A stretch of 64,000 nt of DNA from an uncultured Phascolarctobacterium sp. Its GTDB lineage: Bacteria > Bacillota > Negativicutes > Acidaminococcales > Acidaminococcaceae. The position numbers were made by a program, and so were the translations under genes. Below the pieces are notes generated by a model that did no database searches, had not been told where the DNA came from, and worked only from the letters and a program-made list of their open reading frames with translations. The stretch spans positions 1 through 64,000 of the forward strand of contig CASEIL010000001.1 in assembly GCA_949288065.1 (NCBI GenBank), in the 5' to 3' direction. Positions 1-8,129 of the stretch are shown piece after piece. Position 1 is the stretch's first letter; every line of letters begins with the position of its first letter.

Positions 1-220
1 ACTCGCTTGCTGCGCAAGCTCAAACAGTCCTCGTAAAGAGCTGCAAGTGCCTTAATAATGGTTTGCCTATTTTTTGAAAGTCGCGGCTCCGCTCAAATTA
101 GTACTTTGTGTATATTTTTATTTTAGTTCAATTGTTGCCATACTAAATAAAAGAATGGTTGAAGTATGATATGCGCTTGCCAATTATAAAATAGTTATAA
201 AGTTAGACGCTCGGCAATAT

Positions 221-367
221 GCGGCATCGGATTTTAGCAACATTTACTAAAAAGCAACTGCAAAAATCGTGTCTGAGCGAAGCGAATCTCGAATTTTTGC
301 AGTTACGATACTAATAGTTGCGCAGCAAGTCACGATAGTGACGCAGCAAAAAATCCGACTCGCCGCG
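221..367. repeat. Nested inverted repeat (about 147 bp)
   Basis: Outer arms at 221-235 and about 349-367 are near complements (GCGGCATCGGATTTT against AAAATCCGACTCGCCGC). Inside them lies a perfect 12-bp pair, AACTGCAAAAAT at 256-267 and ATTTTTGCAGTT at 293-304, and a further small hairpin (GTCAC...GTGAC) at about 329-342. The nested layout resembles a small non-autonomous repeat or MITE-like element. No target-site duplication was identified. Confidence 0.45.
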
Positions 368-379
368 TGACTTTTCTTC

Positions 380-411
380 GCCGGTTCTTTTGGTCAGTCA
401 AAAGAATCGGC
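380..411. repeat. 13-bp hairpin
   Basis: Arms 380-392 and 399-411 pair over 13 positions with one G-T wobble, around a 6-base loop. There is no T-tract on either side, so it is probably not a terminator. It may be part of the same repeat family as the palindrome just upstream. Confidence 0.4.
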
Positions 412-524
412 ATGAATGAAAAAATATGAATTAAAAATCAGTAACGTAAATGCAAAGATGAAAAGCAAAAATAAATCGCCGCAAGGCAAATAAAAAAACA
501 AAATTTAATATTTAAACGTAAAAA

Positions 525-550
525 ACCGGAAGCACGTTTGCGCTTCCGGT
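525..550 (-). terminator. Terminator of the DUF1858 gene
   Basis: Arms ACCGGAAGC (525-533) and GCTTCCGGT (542-550) form a strong stem. On the minus strand it is followed by a run of T (A521-A525 on the plus strand), so it terminates the minus-strand gene ending at 567. A short T-run on the plus side could make it bidirectional. Confidence 0.75.
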
Positions 551-566
551 TTTGCTATGCCGCTTA

Positions 567-770
567 TTATTTTTTTGCAGCTTCGATGGCTTTGTTGCAG
601 TCGGCGATGAAGGCTTCCACATCAATGCCGTGGGCAGCGGCGCCCTGGCCGATGCTTTCAAAGTGGGATGCCATGCAGCCTACGCAGCCCAGGCCGTATT
701 CAGCAAAAACCTCTAAAATTTCGGGGTGGTTTTGAACGGCGTCGATAATGCCGGTATCTTTAGTAAGCAT
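567..770 (-). CDS. DUF1858 domain protein, small redox-type disulfide protein
   Basis: 67 residues that are almost entirely a DUF1858 domain, the small fold also found at the N-terminus of ScdA/RIC-type proteins and in hybrid-cluster-associated disulfide proteins. The CVGC motif at about residues 29-32 is the conserved cysteine pair. Family members are thought to take part in redox or iron-sulfur/NO metabolism, but the exact function is unknown. A clear AGGAGG lies just upstream of the ATG on the minus strand, and an extended -10 (TGGTATAAT on the minus strand, about 830) suggests its own promoter. Monocistronic, ending at the 525-550 terminator. Confidence 0.85.
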   Translation of the reverse strand: MLTKDTGIIDAVQNHPEILEVFAEYGLGCVGCMASHFESIGQGAAAHGIDVEAFIADCNKAIEAAKK

Positions 771-936
771 ATTTAATAATCCTCCTAACGTGCTTTTGGT
801 TTTACTTTTTGCCCTTCGGCTTTTATATTATACCACAATTTGCCAAAAATAAAAGTTTCCAGCGGGGCGCTTTGCATAAAAATATCGCCGCAAGGCTTAA
901 AATTTGCAATTTTTTACATTGTGGTGTGCAAAACGG

Positions 937-990
937 TTGTTTTTTGGCTTTAAGTGGGGTATAATGGTGTAAAGTGGTGGAAAAGGGAGG
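937..990 (+). promoter_or_regulatory. dcw promoter with MraZ-type repeat operator
   Basis: TTGTTT (937-942) and TATAAT (960-965) are separated by 17 bases, a good sigma-A promoter. Four consecutive 10-base units (951-960, 961-970, 971-980, 981-990) fit NAAGTGGNGN, with the best copies TAAGTGGGGT and AAAGTGGTGG. MraZ is known to bind direct repeats with a GTGG/TGGG core upstream of its own gene, so this is very probably its autoregulatory operator. The repeats cover the -10 region and the transcription start. Confidence 0.75.
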
Positions 991-1001
991 AAGGTGCCAT
1001 T

Positions 1002-1439
1002 ATGTTAATGGGTGAATTTACACATGCTATTGACACAAAAGGGCGCCTTTTTATGCCTGCGAAGCTGCGCGAAAGCCTTGGCGGCAGTTTTATTATCAGC
1101 AAGGGGCTGGATGGCTGCCTGTTTGTTTACGCTAAGGATGAGTGGCACAAGCTTGAGCTGAAGCTTAACGCTTTGCCGATGACGAATAAAAATGCCCGTA
1201 ATTTCAGCAGGTTCTTTTTTAGCGGTGCGGCCGAAGTGGAATGCGACAAGCAGGGGCGCGTGCTGCTGCCTGCTAACCTGCGCGAGTTTGCTGGGCTTGA
1301 TAAAAATGCTGTAATTGTGGGCGTTGGCAGCCGTGCCGAAGTGTGGGATGCTGAACGCTGGCAGCAATATAATGAAGAAAATGCCGAGGACGCCGATGCT
1401 GTGGCAGCGCAGCTGGCGGATATGGATATAGGTATTTAG
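1002..1439 (+). CDS. mraZ: Transcriptional regulator MraZ
   Basis: 145 residues with two tandem SpoVT/AbrB-like MraZ domains, each with the conserved DxKGR signature (DTKGRLFMP near residue 11 and DKQGRVLLP near residue 85). MraZ binds the repeats at its own promoter and controls the dcw cluster. The start at 1002 (MLMGEF) matches the family N-terminus and lies behind a purine-rich ribosome binding site; the upstream GTG at 954 would put the operator inside the gene and is rejected. First gene of the cluster, one base before rsmH. Confidence 0.95.
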   Translation: MLMGEFTHAIDTKGRLFMPAKLRESLGGSFIISKGLDGCLFVYAKDEWHKLELKLNALPMTNKNARNFSRFFFSGAAEVECDKQGRVLLPANLREFAGLDKNAVIVGVGSRAEVWDAERWQQYNEENAEDADAVAAQLADMDIGI

Positions 1440-1440
1440 T

Positions 1441-2376
1441 ATGACGGCAGAGTTTAAGCATACAAGCATTTTGCTTGCAGAGAGCGTTAAGTGGCTGATT
1501 ACCGATAAAAGCGGCGTGTATGTGGATTGCACCATGGGCGGTGCGGGGCATTCGTTTGGGTTTGCTTCGCAGCTTGACGAGGGCGGTATGCTGATAGGCA
1601 TTGACCAGGATGAGGACGCCATTGCCGCATCAAAGCAACGCCTGGCGCCGTGCAAATGCAAAATTGCCACGGTAAAAAGCAATTTTAAGGATTTTAATAA
1701 TGTGCTGGACAGCCTTAATATAGGGCAGATTAACGGCATATTTTTCGATTTGGGCGTTTCAAGCTATCAGCTGGATACGCCGGAGCGCGGCTTTAGCTAT
1801 ATGCACGACGGGCCGCTGGATATGCGCATGGATAAAAGCGCTAAGCTGAACGCGGAATATATTGTAAATAATTATTCTGAGGCGGAGCTGGCGTATATTA
1901 TTCACCGTTACGGTGAGGAGCGCTGGAGCAAGCGCATTGCCCAATTTATAGCGGCAGAGCGCAAAACAAAGCACATAAGCACCACCTTTGAGCTGGTGGA
2001 GATTATTAAAAAAGCAATACCCAAGGGCGCAAGAATGGACGGGCCGCACCCGGCAAAACGTACATTTCAGGCGCTGAGGATTGAAGTAAACAACGAGCTG
2101 GGGATTTTGCAAAAAACTATGGAGGACGCTGTGGCAAGGCTGAAACCCGGCGGCAGGATTGGCGTTATAACCTTCCATTCGCTGGAGGACAGGATTGTTA
2201 AGCAAACCTTTGCCTCGCTTGCAAAGGGCTGTGTTTGCCCGCCGCAGTTCCCCGTTTGTGTGTGCGGCAGAAAGCCGCAGCTGAAAAAGGTTGGCAATAT
2301 CGTGCCTTCGGCAGAGGAGATTGAACAGAACCCGCGTGCGCGCAGTGCAAGGCTGCGTTACGCAGAAAAATGCTGA
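1441..2376 (+). CDS. rsmH: 16S rRNA (cytosine1402-N4)-methyltransferase RsmH
   Basis: 311 residues, full length for RsmH (MraW). It methylates N4 of C1402 in 16S rRNA using S-adenosylmethionine. The SAM-binding motif [11 protein letters not shown] near residue 29, the [11 protein letters not shown] motif and the C-terminal [12 protein letters not shown] motif are all present. It starts one base after the mraZ stop, so the two are translationally coupled. Position 2 in the dcw cluster is standard. Confidence 0.97.
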   Translation: MTAEFKHTSILLAESVKWLITDKSGVYVDCTMGGAGHSFGFASQLDEGGMLIGIDQDEDAIAASKQRLAPCKCKIATVKSNFKDFNNVLDSLNIGQINGIFFDLGVSSYQLDTPERGFSYMHDGPLDMRMDKSAKLNAEYIVNNYSEAELAYIIHRYGEERWSKRIAQFIAAERKTKHISTTFELVEIIKKAIPKGARMDGPHPAKRTFQALRIEVNNELGILQKTMEDAVARLKPGGRIGVITFHSLEDRIVKQTFASLAKGCVCPPQFPVCVCGRKPQLKKVGNIVPSAEEIEQNPRARSARLRYAEKC

Positions 2377-2400
2377 CAGGCAGTTTTGGAGGAAAGCATT

Positions 2401-2808
2401 ATGTTAGCCAGAAAGTATGATGCATACGCATGGGAAACAATAGAAGAACAACAGCATACCGGAAGGCAGCTTAAACGTGAGCAGAAACCTAAGCAGCGCA
2501 ATTACAAACTTTTGCGCCGCAGGGTGTTTGTTGTGGCAAGCATTGTGCTGGCCACTTATTTTGCCTGCGTTGTGCGCAGCGAAATGTTAATTGCCAAAAG
2601 CAACGAGCTGGTGGCGTTAAAGCAGCAGGAAGCGGCTTTGATGCTGGAAAACAGCGAGGAGCGCATTATTGTTGAGGAGCTGAAAGGGCCGGAGAGAATT
2701 ACCTCCATTGCCGAAAAGCAGCTTGGCATGCAGGTGGCGCGCAACAATATTTACGTTAAGGCCGATAAGGCAAAAATTGCTTATGATGGTTATGCTTACG
2801 CAAAGTAA
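2401..2808 (+). CDS. ftsL: FtsL-like septum protein
   Basis: 135 residues with a basic cytoplasmic N-terminus, one transmembrane helix at about residues 43-62 (VFVVASIVLATYFACVV) and an extracytoplasmic coiled coil rich in E and L. This is the FtsL/DivIC layout; FtsL forms a complex with FtsQ/DivIB and DivIC at the division site. The assignment rests on topology and on its position directly after rsmH, since FtsL sequences diverge strongly. The ATG at 2401 follows GGAGG at 2388-2392; the in-frame TTG at 2386 lies inside that site. Confidence 0.85.
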   Translation: MLARKYDAYAWETIEEQQHTGRQLKREQKPKQRNYKLLRRRVFVVASIVLATYFACVVRSEMLIAKSNELVALKQQEAALMLENSEERIIVEELKGPERITSIAEKQLGMQVARNNIYVKADKAKIAYDGYAYAK

Positions 2809-2834
2809 AAATCATAGCCTTCTGCTGCAAGTTG

Positions 2835-2888
2835 TGGTATAATAATATAAAATTTTATGGGAGGCAGCCTGAGTGTATTAAGGCTGCC
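2835..2888 (+). promoter_or_regulatory. Internal promoter and leader hairpin before murE
   Basis: TGGTATAAT (2835-2843) is an extended -10 element; no good -35 is seen. About 20 bases downstream GGCAGCCT (2863-2870) pairs with AGGCTGCC (2881-2888) across a 10-base loop, followed by a weak T-rich stretch. This may be a second promoter for the mur genes with a 5' hairpin acting as attenuator or stabiliser. Confidence 0.4.
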
Positions 2889-2911
2889 GTTTCACTTTTG
2901 GAGGTATCCGG

Positions 2912-4393
2912 ATGGAAAAGAATTTACAGGCTTTGCTGCGGCTTTTGCCGGAAGCTGAAGTTACCGGCAGCGCAGATAAAACCATTACCGATATAACCGC
3001 CGATTCCCGCGTTGTGGTGCCGGGCAGCTTGTTTATCTGCCTGAAAGGCGCAACGGTTGACGGGCACAAGTTTTTAAGCCAGGCCTTTGCAAAAGGTGCT
3101 GTGGCAGCGATTGTTGAAGACGCTGCCGGCGCACCCGAGGGCATGACGCTTATTAAGGTTGGCGACACGCGCAGGGCCATGGAGTTAGTGACCCCTTATT
3201 TTTTTGACTACCCGGGCAAAAAAATGCGCATGATTGGCGTTACCGGCACTAACGGCAAAACAACGACGACCAATATCATCCGCCTGATTCTGCGTAAGGC
3301 AGGCTACAAGGTGGGCATGATTGGCACAATTAATATTATGATTGAGGACGAGGAAACCGTATCGCACAATACCACGCCGGACGTTGTTGATTTGCAAAAA
3401 ACGCTGCACAAAATGCAGCAGGCGGGCTGCGATTATGTGGTTATGGAAGTATCAAGCCACGCTTTGGCGCTGGGGCGCGTAGCGGGCATTGAATACGACA
3501 CTGCTGTTTTAACAAATATTACGCAGGACCATCTGGACTTTCACAAAACCTTTGAGAATTACCGCGACGCCAAGAGCCTGTTGTTTGAACATTTAACTGA
3601 CGGCAATAAAGAGAATAAAACTGCGGTGCTGAACATGGATGACCCCAGCAGCAAAATTATTGCTGCGCGCACCAAAGCGCCGGTAATTACCTATGGCGAA
3701 AGCAGCGAGTACGACATTTACCCGCTGAGCTTTGACGTGCAGGCCAAACAAATGGCGCTGAAGCTGCATACCCCTGCCGGTGAAATGGATTTGCTTTTGA
3801 AAATTACCGGCGAGTTTAACGTATATAATGTAATGAGCGCTGTGGGCGCGATGCTGGCGGAAAAAATTGACCCCGCGATTATTGTAAGCGTGCTGGACGG
3901 TTTTGACGGCGTGCCGGGGCGCTTTCAGCTGGTGGAGGCTGGGCAGCCCTACACCGTTATTGTAGATTACGCCCATACGCCGGACGGGCTGGAAAACGTG
4001 CTGAAAACAGCGCGCGGCATTACTAAAGGCAAGCTGTGGGTTGTGTTTGGCTGCGGCGGCGACCGCGACAATAAAAAACGCCCGATTATGGGGCGCATTG
4101 CGCTGGAGCTGGCAGACAACGTGGTTGTAACTTCTGACAACCCGCGCACGGAGAACCCGGAGCTGATTATCGACGAGATTGAAACCGCGCTGAAGGATAT
4201 ACCGGCAGGCAAAACCAGCGTGCGTTTAAGCGACAGGCGCGAGGCAATTAACTATGCGCTGGAGCACGCCGCTGCTGACGACGTGGTGCTGATTGCCGGC
4301 AAAGGGCACGAAAATTATCAGATTATCGGCCACGAAACCATCCACTTTGACGACCGCGAAGTGGTGCAGGAATACTGGCAGAACAAAAGGTGA
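2912..4393 (+). CDS. murE: UDP-N-acetylmuramoyl-tripeptide synthetase MurE
   Basis: 493 residues. ATP-dependent ligase that adds the third amino acid to UDP-MurNAc-L-Ala-D-Glu. The Mur ligase P-loop GVTGTNGKTTTT is near residue 110, the central domain carries the NITQDHLDFH motif, and the C-terminal domain contains DNPRTENP. The DNPR tetrad is the known signature of meso-diaminopimelate-adding MurE enzymes, so the peptidoglycan is predicted to be DAP type. A good ribosome binding site (GGAGG) precedes the ATG. In most Firmicutes a penicillin-binding protein gene lies between ftsL and murE; here there is none. Confidence 0.97.
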   Translation: MEKNLQALLRLLPEAEVTGSADKTITDITADSRVVVPGSLFICLKGATVDGHKFLSQAFAKGAVAAIVEDAAGAPEGMTLIKVGDTRRAMELVTPYFFDYPGKKMRMIGVTGTNGKTTTTNIIRLILRKAGYKVGMIGTINIMIEDEETVSHNTTPDVVDLQKTLHKMQQAGCDYVVMEVSSHALALGRVAGIEYDTAVLTNITQDHLDFHKTFENYRDAKSLLFEHLTDGNKENKTAVLNMDDPSSKIIAARTKAPVITYGESSEYDIYPLSFDVQAKQMALKLHTPAGEMDLLLKITGEFNVYNVMSAVGAMLAEKIDPAIIVSVLDGFDGVPGRFQLVEAGQPYTVIVDYAHTPDGLENVLKTARGITKGKLWVVFGCGGDRDNKKRPIMGRIALELADNVVVTSDNPRTENPELIIDEIETALKDIPAGKTSVRLSDRREAINYALEHAAADDVVLIAGKGHENYQIIGHETIHFDDREVVQEYWQNKR

Positions 4394-4397
4394 GAGC

Positions 4398-5768
4398 ATG
4401 TTTACTTTGCAGGAAGTTTTAGCGGCAACGGGCGGCAGCTGCGCTTGCACGCAAAACGCAGAATTTAGCGGCGTAAACACCGACAGCCGCAGCATTAAAG
4501 CGGGCGAGCTGTTTGTTGCCTTAAGCGGCGAAAATTTTGACGGGCATAATTACTGCGCTAAAGCGCTGGAACTGGGCGCGGCAGGCGTTGTTGTCAGCCA
4601 CGATGTTGAAGGTTTGCCGCAAAACGCAGTGGTAATTAAGGTTGGCGATACCTTAAGGGCTTACCAGCTGCTTGCCAAAGCTTGGCGCGATAAACAGAAA
4701 AATTTAAAGGTTGTAGCGGTTACCGGCTCCAACGGTAAAACTTCTACCAAGGATTTAATTGCCGCCTGCCTGAAAACGCAATATAATGTAGTAAAAACCG
4801 AAGCCAATTTTAACAACGAAATTGGTTTGCCTAAAACGCTGCTTAGCATTAAACCCGATACGGAAATTGCCGTGGTGGAAATGGGCATGCGCGGCCTGGG
4901 GCAGATACGCGCGCTGTGCGAGCTGGCAACACCGGACGTGGCCGTTGTAACCAATGTCGGCGAAACCCACATGGAGCTTTTGGGCAGCATGGAAAACATT
5001 GCTAAAGCCAAAAGCGAAATTGTGGAAGGCTTAACGGCGCAGCAGTTTGCCGTACTGAATAACGACGATGCTTTTGTGCGCCGGATGGCAGCTAAAACGG
5101 CGGCACAGGCTGTAACCTACGGCTGCGGTGAGGCAGACGTGCGCGCCGAAAATGTGCAGCTGAGCGCGGCGGGCAGCGAGTTTGACTGCGTTTGCGCCAA
5201 AACGGGCGAGTGTGCGCACATTGTGCTGCCGCTGTTAGGCGAGCATAACGTATATAACGCACTGGCTGCACTTGGCGTGGCGGTAACCTTTAACGTGCCG
5301 CTGGCGCAGGCTGCGGCAGCCTTAAAAAACGTGCAGCTTACCGGCAAACGGCAGGAGCTGGTGCAAATTGGAAGCGTAACCGTTATTAACGACGCGTATA
5401 ACGCAAGCCCCGCCTCAATGGCGAGTGCGCTGAAAACCTTGCAGGCAGTAAAAGCTGCCAAAGGCGGCAGGGCAGTTGCCGTGCTGGCCGATATGCTGGA
5501 GCTGGGCGAACTTTCGGCAGCGGCGCATACCGAGGTTGGCAAACAGGCTGCCGCTGCAGGCGTTGATGTGCTTATTACCTACGGCGAAGAAGCTGTAAAC
5601 ATCGGCAAAGCAGCGCAACAGGGCGGCGTTAAAACCTTTATTTGCCAAAACCGTGCGGAAGCTGCAAAAATTTTAAGCGGCGTAGTGCGTAATAATGATA
5701 TAATTTTGCTGAAGGGCTCTCATTCCATGCAGGTGGATGGTTTGATTGACCTTATTTTGAAAAAATAA
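4398..5768 (+). CDS. murF: UDP-N-acetylmuramoyl-tripeptide--D-alanyl-D-alanine ligase MurF
   Basis: 456 residues. Adds D-Ala-D-Ala to the UDP-MurNAc-tripeptide. The P-loop VTGSNGKTSTK lies near residue 111, NVGETHME follows in the central domain, and DAYNASPASM is the typical MurF C-terminal motif. The start is the ATG at 4398, four bases after the murE stop; the longer open frame from 4293 overlaps murE and is not used. Standard position in the dcw cluster. Confidence 0.97.
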   Translation: MFTLQEVLAATGGSCACTQNAEFSGVNTDSRSIKAGELFVALSGENFDGHNYCAKALELGAAGVVVSHDVEGLPQNAVVIKVGDTLRAYQLLAKAWRDKQKNLKVVAVTGSNGKTSTKDLIAACLKTQYNVVKTEANFNNEIGLPKTLLSIKPDTEIAVVEMGMRGLGQIRALCELATPDVAVVTNVGETHMELLGSMENIAKAKSEIVEGLTAQQFAVLNNDDAFVRRMAAKTAAQAVTYGCGEADVRAENVQLSAAGSEFDCVCAKTGECAHIVLPLLGEHNVYNALAALGVAVTFNVPLAQAAAALKNVQLTGKRQELVQIGSVTVINDAYNASPASMASALKTLQAVKAAKGGRAVAVLADMLELGELSAAAHTEVGKQAAAAGVDVLITYGEEAVNIGKAAQQGGVKTFICQNRAEAAKILSGVVRNNDIILLKGSHSMQVDGLIDLILKK

Positions 5769-5789
5769 TTACGGAGTGTTGATGGATTT

Positions 5790-6764
5790 ATGATAACCCT
5801 TTTAGGCGCTTTGGCGACGGCCTTTATGGTGTGCGCCGTTACCGGCAGCAGGTTTATTGCGCTTTTGCATAAGCTGAACTTTGGGCAGAGTATCCGCGAA
5901 TGCGGCCCGAAGGAGCACATGAAAAAAAGCGGTACGCCGACCATGGGCGGCATTATGATGCTTTTGGCAATGGTGGTTGCCGTTGCCGTATGGTGCAATT
6001 TTACACCGGCGCTGTGCATTGCGCTTTTGTTAACCTTCGGCCACGCGCTGATTGGTTTTGTGGACGATTACATTAAGGTTGTAATGAAGCGCAACCTGGG
6101 CCTGACGGCGATGCAGAAGTTTTTTATGCAGTTTGTACTGGCGGGCGCTTATGTTTATTATATTGAAACCCATGTGCAGAGCGATTTGAGCATTGCCGTG
6201 CCGGGCACGGAATATATGCTGCCGCTGGGCTGGTTTTACTATGTTTTGGTATTTTTGCTGCTGGTGGGCACAACCAATGCCGTAAACCTTACGGACGGTT
6301 TGGACGGGCTGGCTGCCAGCGTAACAGTACCGGTAACCGTGGCTTATGCCTTTATTGCTTACAACACCGGCCATTTTGATTTAAGCGTGTTTGCGCTGGC
6401 TATTTGCGGCGCGTGCCTGGGCTTTTTGCTGTTTAACCATTACCCGGCCAAAGTGTTTATGGGCGATACCGGCTCGCTGGCCATTGGCGGCGGCGTGGCG
6501 GCGCTGGCTCTTTTAACGCACACCGAGCTGTTACTTGTTATTTTGGGCGGCATTTATGTTATGGAGGCCGCTTCTGTAATAATGCAGGTTAGTTACTTCC
6601 GCCTTACGGGCGGCAAGCGCATTTTCCGCATGACGCCGATACACCACCACTTTGAGCTGGGCGGCTGGAAGGAAACTAAAATTGTGAAACGTTTTTTTGC
6701 CGCAAGCTGCCTGCTGTGCATTGCGGGCGTTATGCTGTGGCTTAACGGAAACGGAGGCTTTTAA
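5790..6764 (+). CDS. mraY: Phospho-N-acetylmuramoyl-pentapeptide-transferase MraY
   Basis: 324 residues, an integral membrane enzyme with about ten transmembrane helices. It transfers phospho-MurNAc-pentapeptide to undecaprenyl phosphate to give lipid I. Diagnostic motifs are KKSGTPTMGG, the acidic FVDDYIK, the NLTDGLDGLA loop and MTPIHHHFELGGWKE near the C-terminus. The Shine-Dalgarno GGAG lies somewhat far (about 13 bases) from the ATG. Confidence 0.97.
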   Translation: MITLLGALATAFMVCAVTGSRFIALLHKLNFGQSIRECGPKEHMKKSGTPTMGGIMMLLAMVVAVAVWCNFTPALCIALLLTFGHALIGFVDDYIKVVMKRNLGLTAMQKFFMQFVLAGAYVYYIETHVQSDLSIAVPGTEYMLPLGWFYYVLVFLLLVGTTNAVNLTDGLDGLAASVTVPVTVAYAFIAYNTGHFDLSVFALAICGACLGFLLFNHYPAKVFMGDTGSLAIGGGVAALALLTHTELLLVILGGIYVMEAASVIMQVSYFRLTGGKRIFRMTPIHHHFELGGWKETKIVKRFFAASCLLCIAGVMLWLNGNGGF

Positions 6765-6766
6765 TT

Positions 6767-8128
6767 TTGGATAAGGCGGTACTGGTTTACGGCATTGGCA
6801 TCAGTGGGTGCGGCGCAGCCGATATTTTGGCGCGCAAGGGCAAACGCGTGGTGCTTTATAACGACGCCGCGCACGAGGTTGACGCAGAGCTGAAAGCACT
6901 GCTTGCCCAAACCGGCGGGCAGGTTGTAATTGGCACAACAGAACATTTGCTGGACGATATAGAAGAAGTAATCCTTTCCCCGGGCATCAGTTTGGAAAAA
7001 CCGCTGGTGCAGGAGGCGCTGCGCCGTGGCATTAACGTTACCGGCGAGGCGGAACTTGCTTACCGTAATTACGGCGGGCATATTATCGGCATTACCGGCA
7101 CTAACGGCAAAACCACCACTACCATGCTGGTGGGCGAAATGCTGGCGACGCTGCCGTGCGTAACTAAAGTAGGCGGTAACATCGGCATGGCGCTGACTAA
7201 AGAGGTGGAAACCATGCCCGATAATTCGTGGCTGGCGGCAGAGCTTTCTAGCTACCAGCTGGAAACGGTGCAGAACTTCCGTGCGGAAATTGCTGTTATT
7301 TTAAACCTTACGCCGGACCATTTAACGCGCCACCACACTATGGAAGCCTACGGCGCTGCCAAGTGCAATATTTTTAAAAACCAGCACCCGGAGGATGTTA
7401 CACTGCTTAATTTTGACGACCCTATTGTTAAAAGCTGGGGCGGCTTAGTGCCGGGCAGGCTGTGCTGGTTTAGCCGCAAACAGGTTTTGCCGCAGGGCAT
7501 TTACATGGATAACGGCGATTTTGTTATCGCCTGGAATGATACTAAAGAAGTTATCTGCAACAAAAAGGATTTGCAGATTTTTGGCGGGCACAACGAAGAA
7601 AATGTGCTGGCAGCCATTGGTGCGGCGTTTTTTGCAGGCGTGGAGACCTGTAATATTGCCGCTGTGCTGAAAAACTTTAAAGGTGTTGAACACCGCATTG
7701 AATATACTGCCACCATTAACGGCGTGGCGTATTATAACGATTCCAAAGCGACGAATACGGATTCTGCCATTAAGGCGCTGGAAGCCTTTGCCAACGGGCA
7801 TTTAATTTTAATTGCCGGCGGCACGGATAAGCTGACGCCGCTGGAAGAAATGATGGCGCTTGTTAAAACCAAGGTTGATACTTTGATTTTGCTGGGCGAA
7901 GCGGCAGAACGCTTTAACGAGGCTGCCGTGAAAGCAGGCGTTGCCGATATCCGCAGGGTAAGCTCCATGCGCGAGGCGGTAGAGCTGGCGCATAAAATAG
8001 CGCAGCCGCCGCAAACGGTGCTGCTCTCCCCGGCATGTTCGTCCTTTGATATGTTCAGCGGCTTTCCGGAGCGCGGACGCTGCTTTAAAAAAATAGTTGC
8101 AGAACTGGCTGCTACGGAGGTACGTTAA
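6767..8128 (+). CDS. murD: UDP-N-acetylmuramoylalanine--D-glutamate ligase MurD
   Basis: 453 residues. Adds D-glutamate to UDP-MurNAc-L-Ala. The N-terminal Rossmann-like domain has GIGISGCGAA, the ATP site is GITGTNGKTTTT near residue 110, NLTPDHLTRH follows, and the C-terminal domain has LLSPACSSFDMF typical of MurD. The start is TTG at 6767, two bases after the mraY stop, with ACGGAGG at 6751-6757. Confidence 0.96.
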   Translation: MDKAVLVYGIGISGCGAADILARKGKRVVLYNDAAHEVDAELKALLAQTGGQVVIGTTEHLLDDIEEVILSPGISLEKPLVQEALRRGINVTGEAELAYRNYGGHIIGITGTNGKTTTTMLVGEMLATLPCVTKVGGNIGMALTKEVETMPDNSWLAAELSSYQLETVQNFRAEIAVILNLTPDHLTRHHTMEAYGAAKCNIFKNQHPEDVTLLNFDDPIVKSWGGLVPGRLCWFSRKQVLPQGIYMDNGDFVIAWNDTKEVICNKKDLQIFGGHNEENVLAAIGAAFFAGVETCNIAAVLKNFKGVEHRIEYTATINGVAYYNDSKATNTDSAIKALEAFANGHLILIAGGTDKLTPLEEMMALVKTKVDTLILLGEAAERFNEAAVKAGVADIRRVSSMREAVELAHKIAQPPQTVLLSPACSSFDMFSGFPERGRCFKKIVAELAATEVR

Positions 8129-8129
8129 G

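Larger units (their letters stand above)
1..524. other. Non-coding region with nested palindromes
   Basis: No convincing gene is visible in the first 524 bases. The stretch is rich in inverted repeats. A large nested palindrome covers about 221-367 and a 13-bp hairpin with a 6-base loop covers 380-411. The rest is AT-rich without recognisable coding signal. It could be a degenerated mobile remnant or a repeat element of this genome; the left side is cut by the window edge. Confidence 0.5.

Noticed and set aside
1-537. Possible CRISPR or regular repeat array in the palindrome-rich left edge
   Set aside because: The repeats are inverted and nested, not direct with regular spacers. No CRISPR array is visible anywhere in the window.
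1005-1739. 244-residue minus-strand open frame
   Set aside because: Antisense to mraZ and rsmH, which are unmistakable; no domain in the minus frame.
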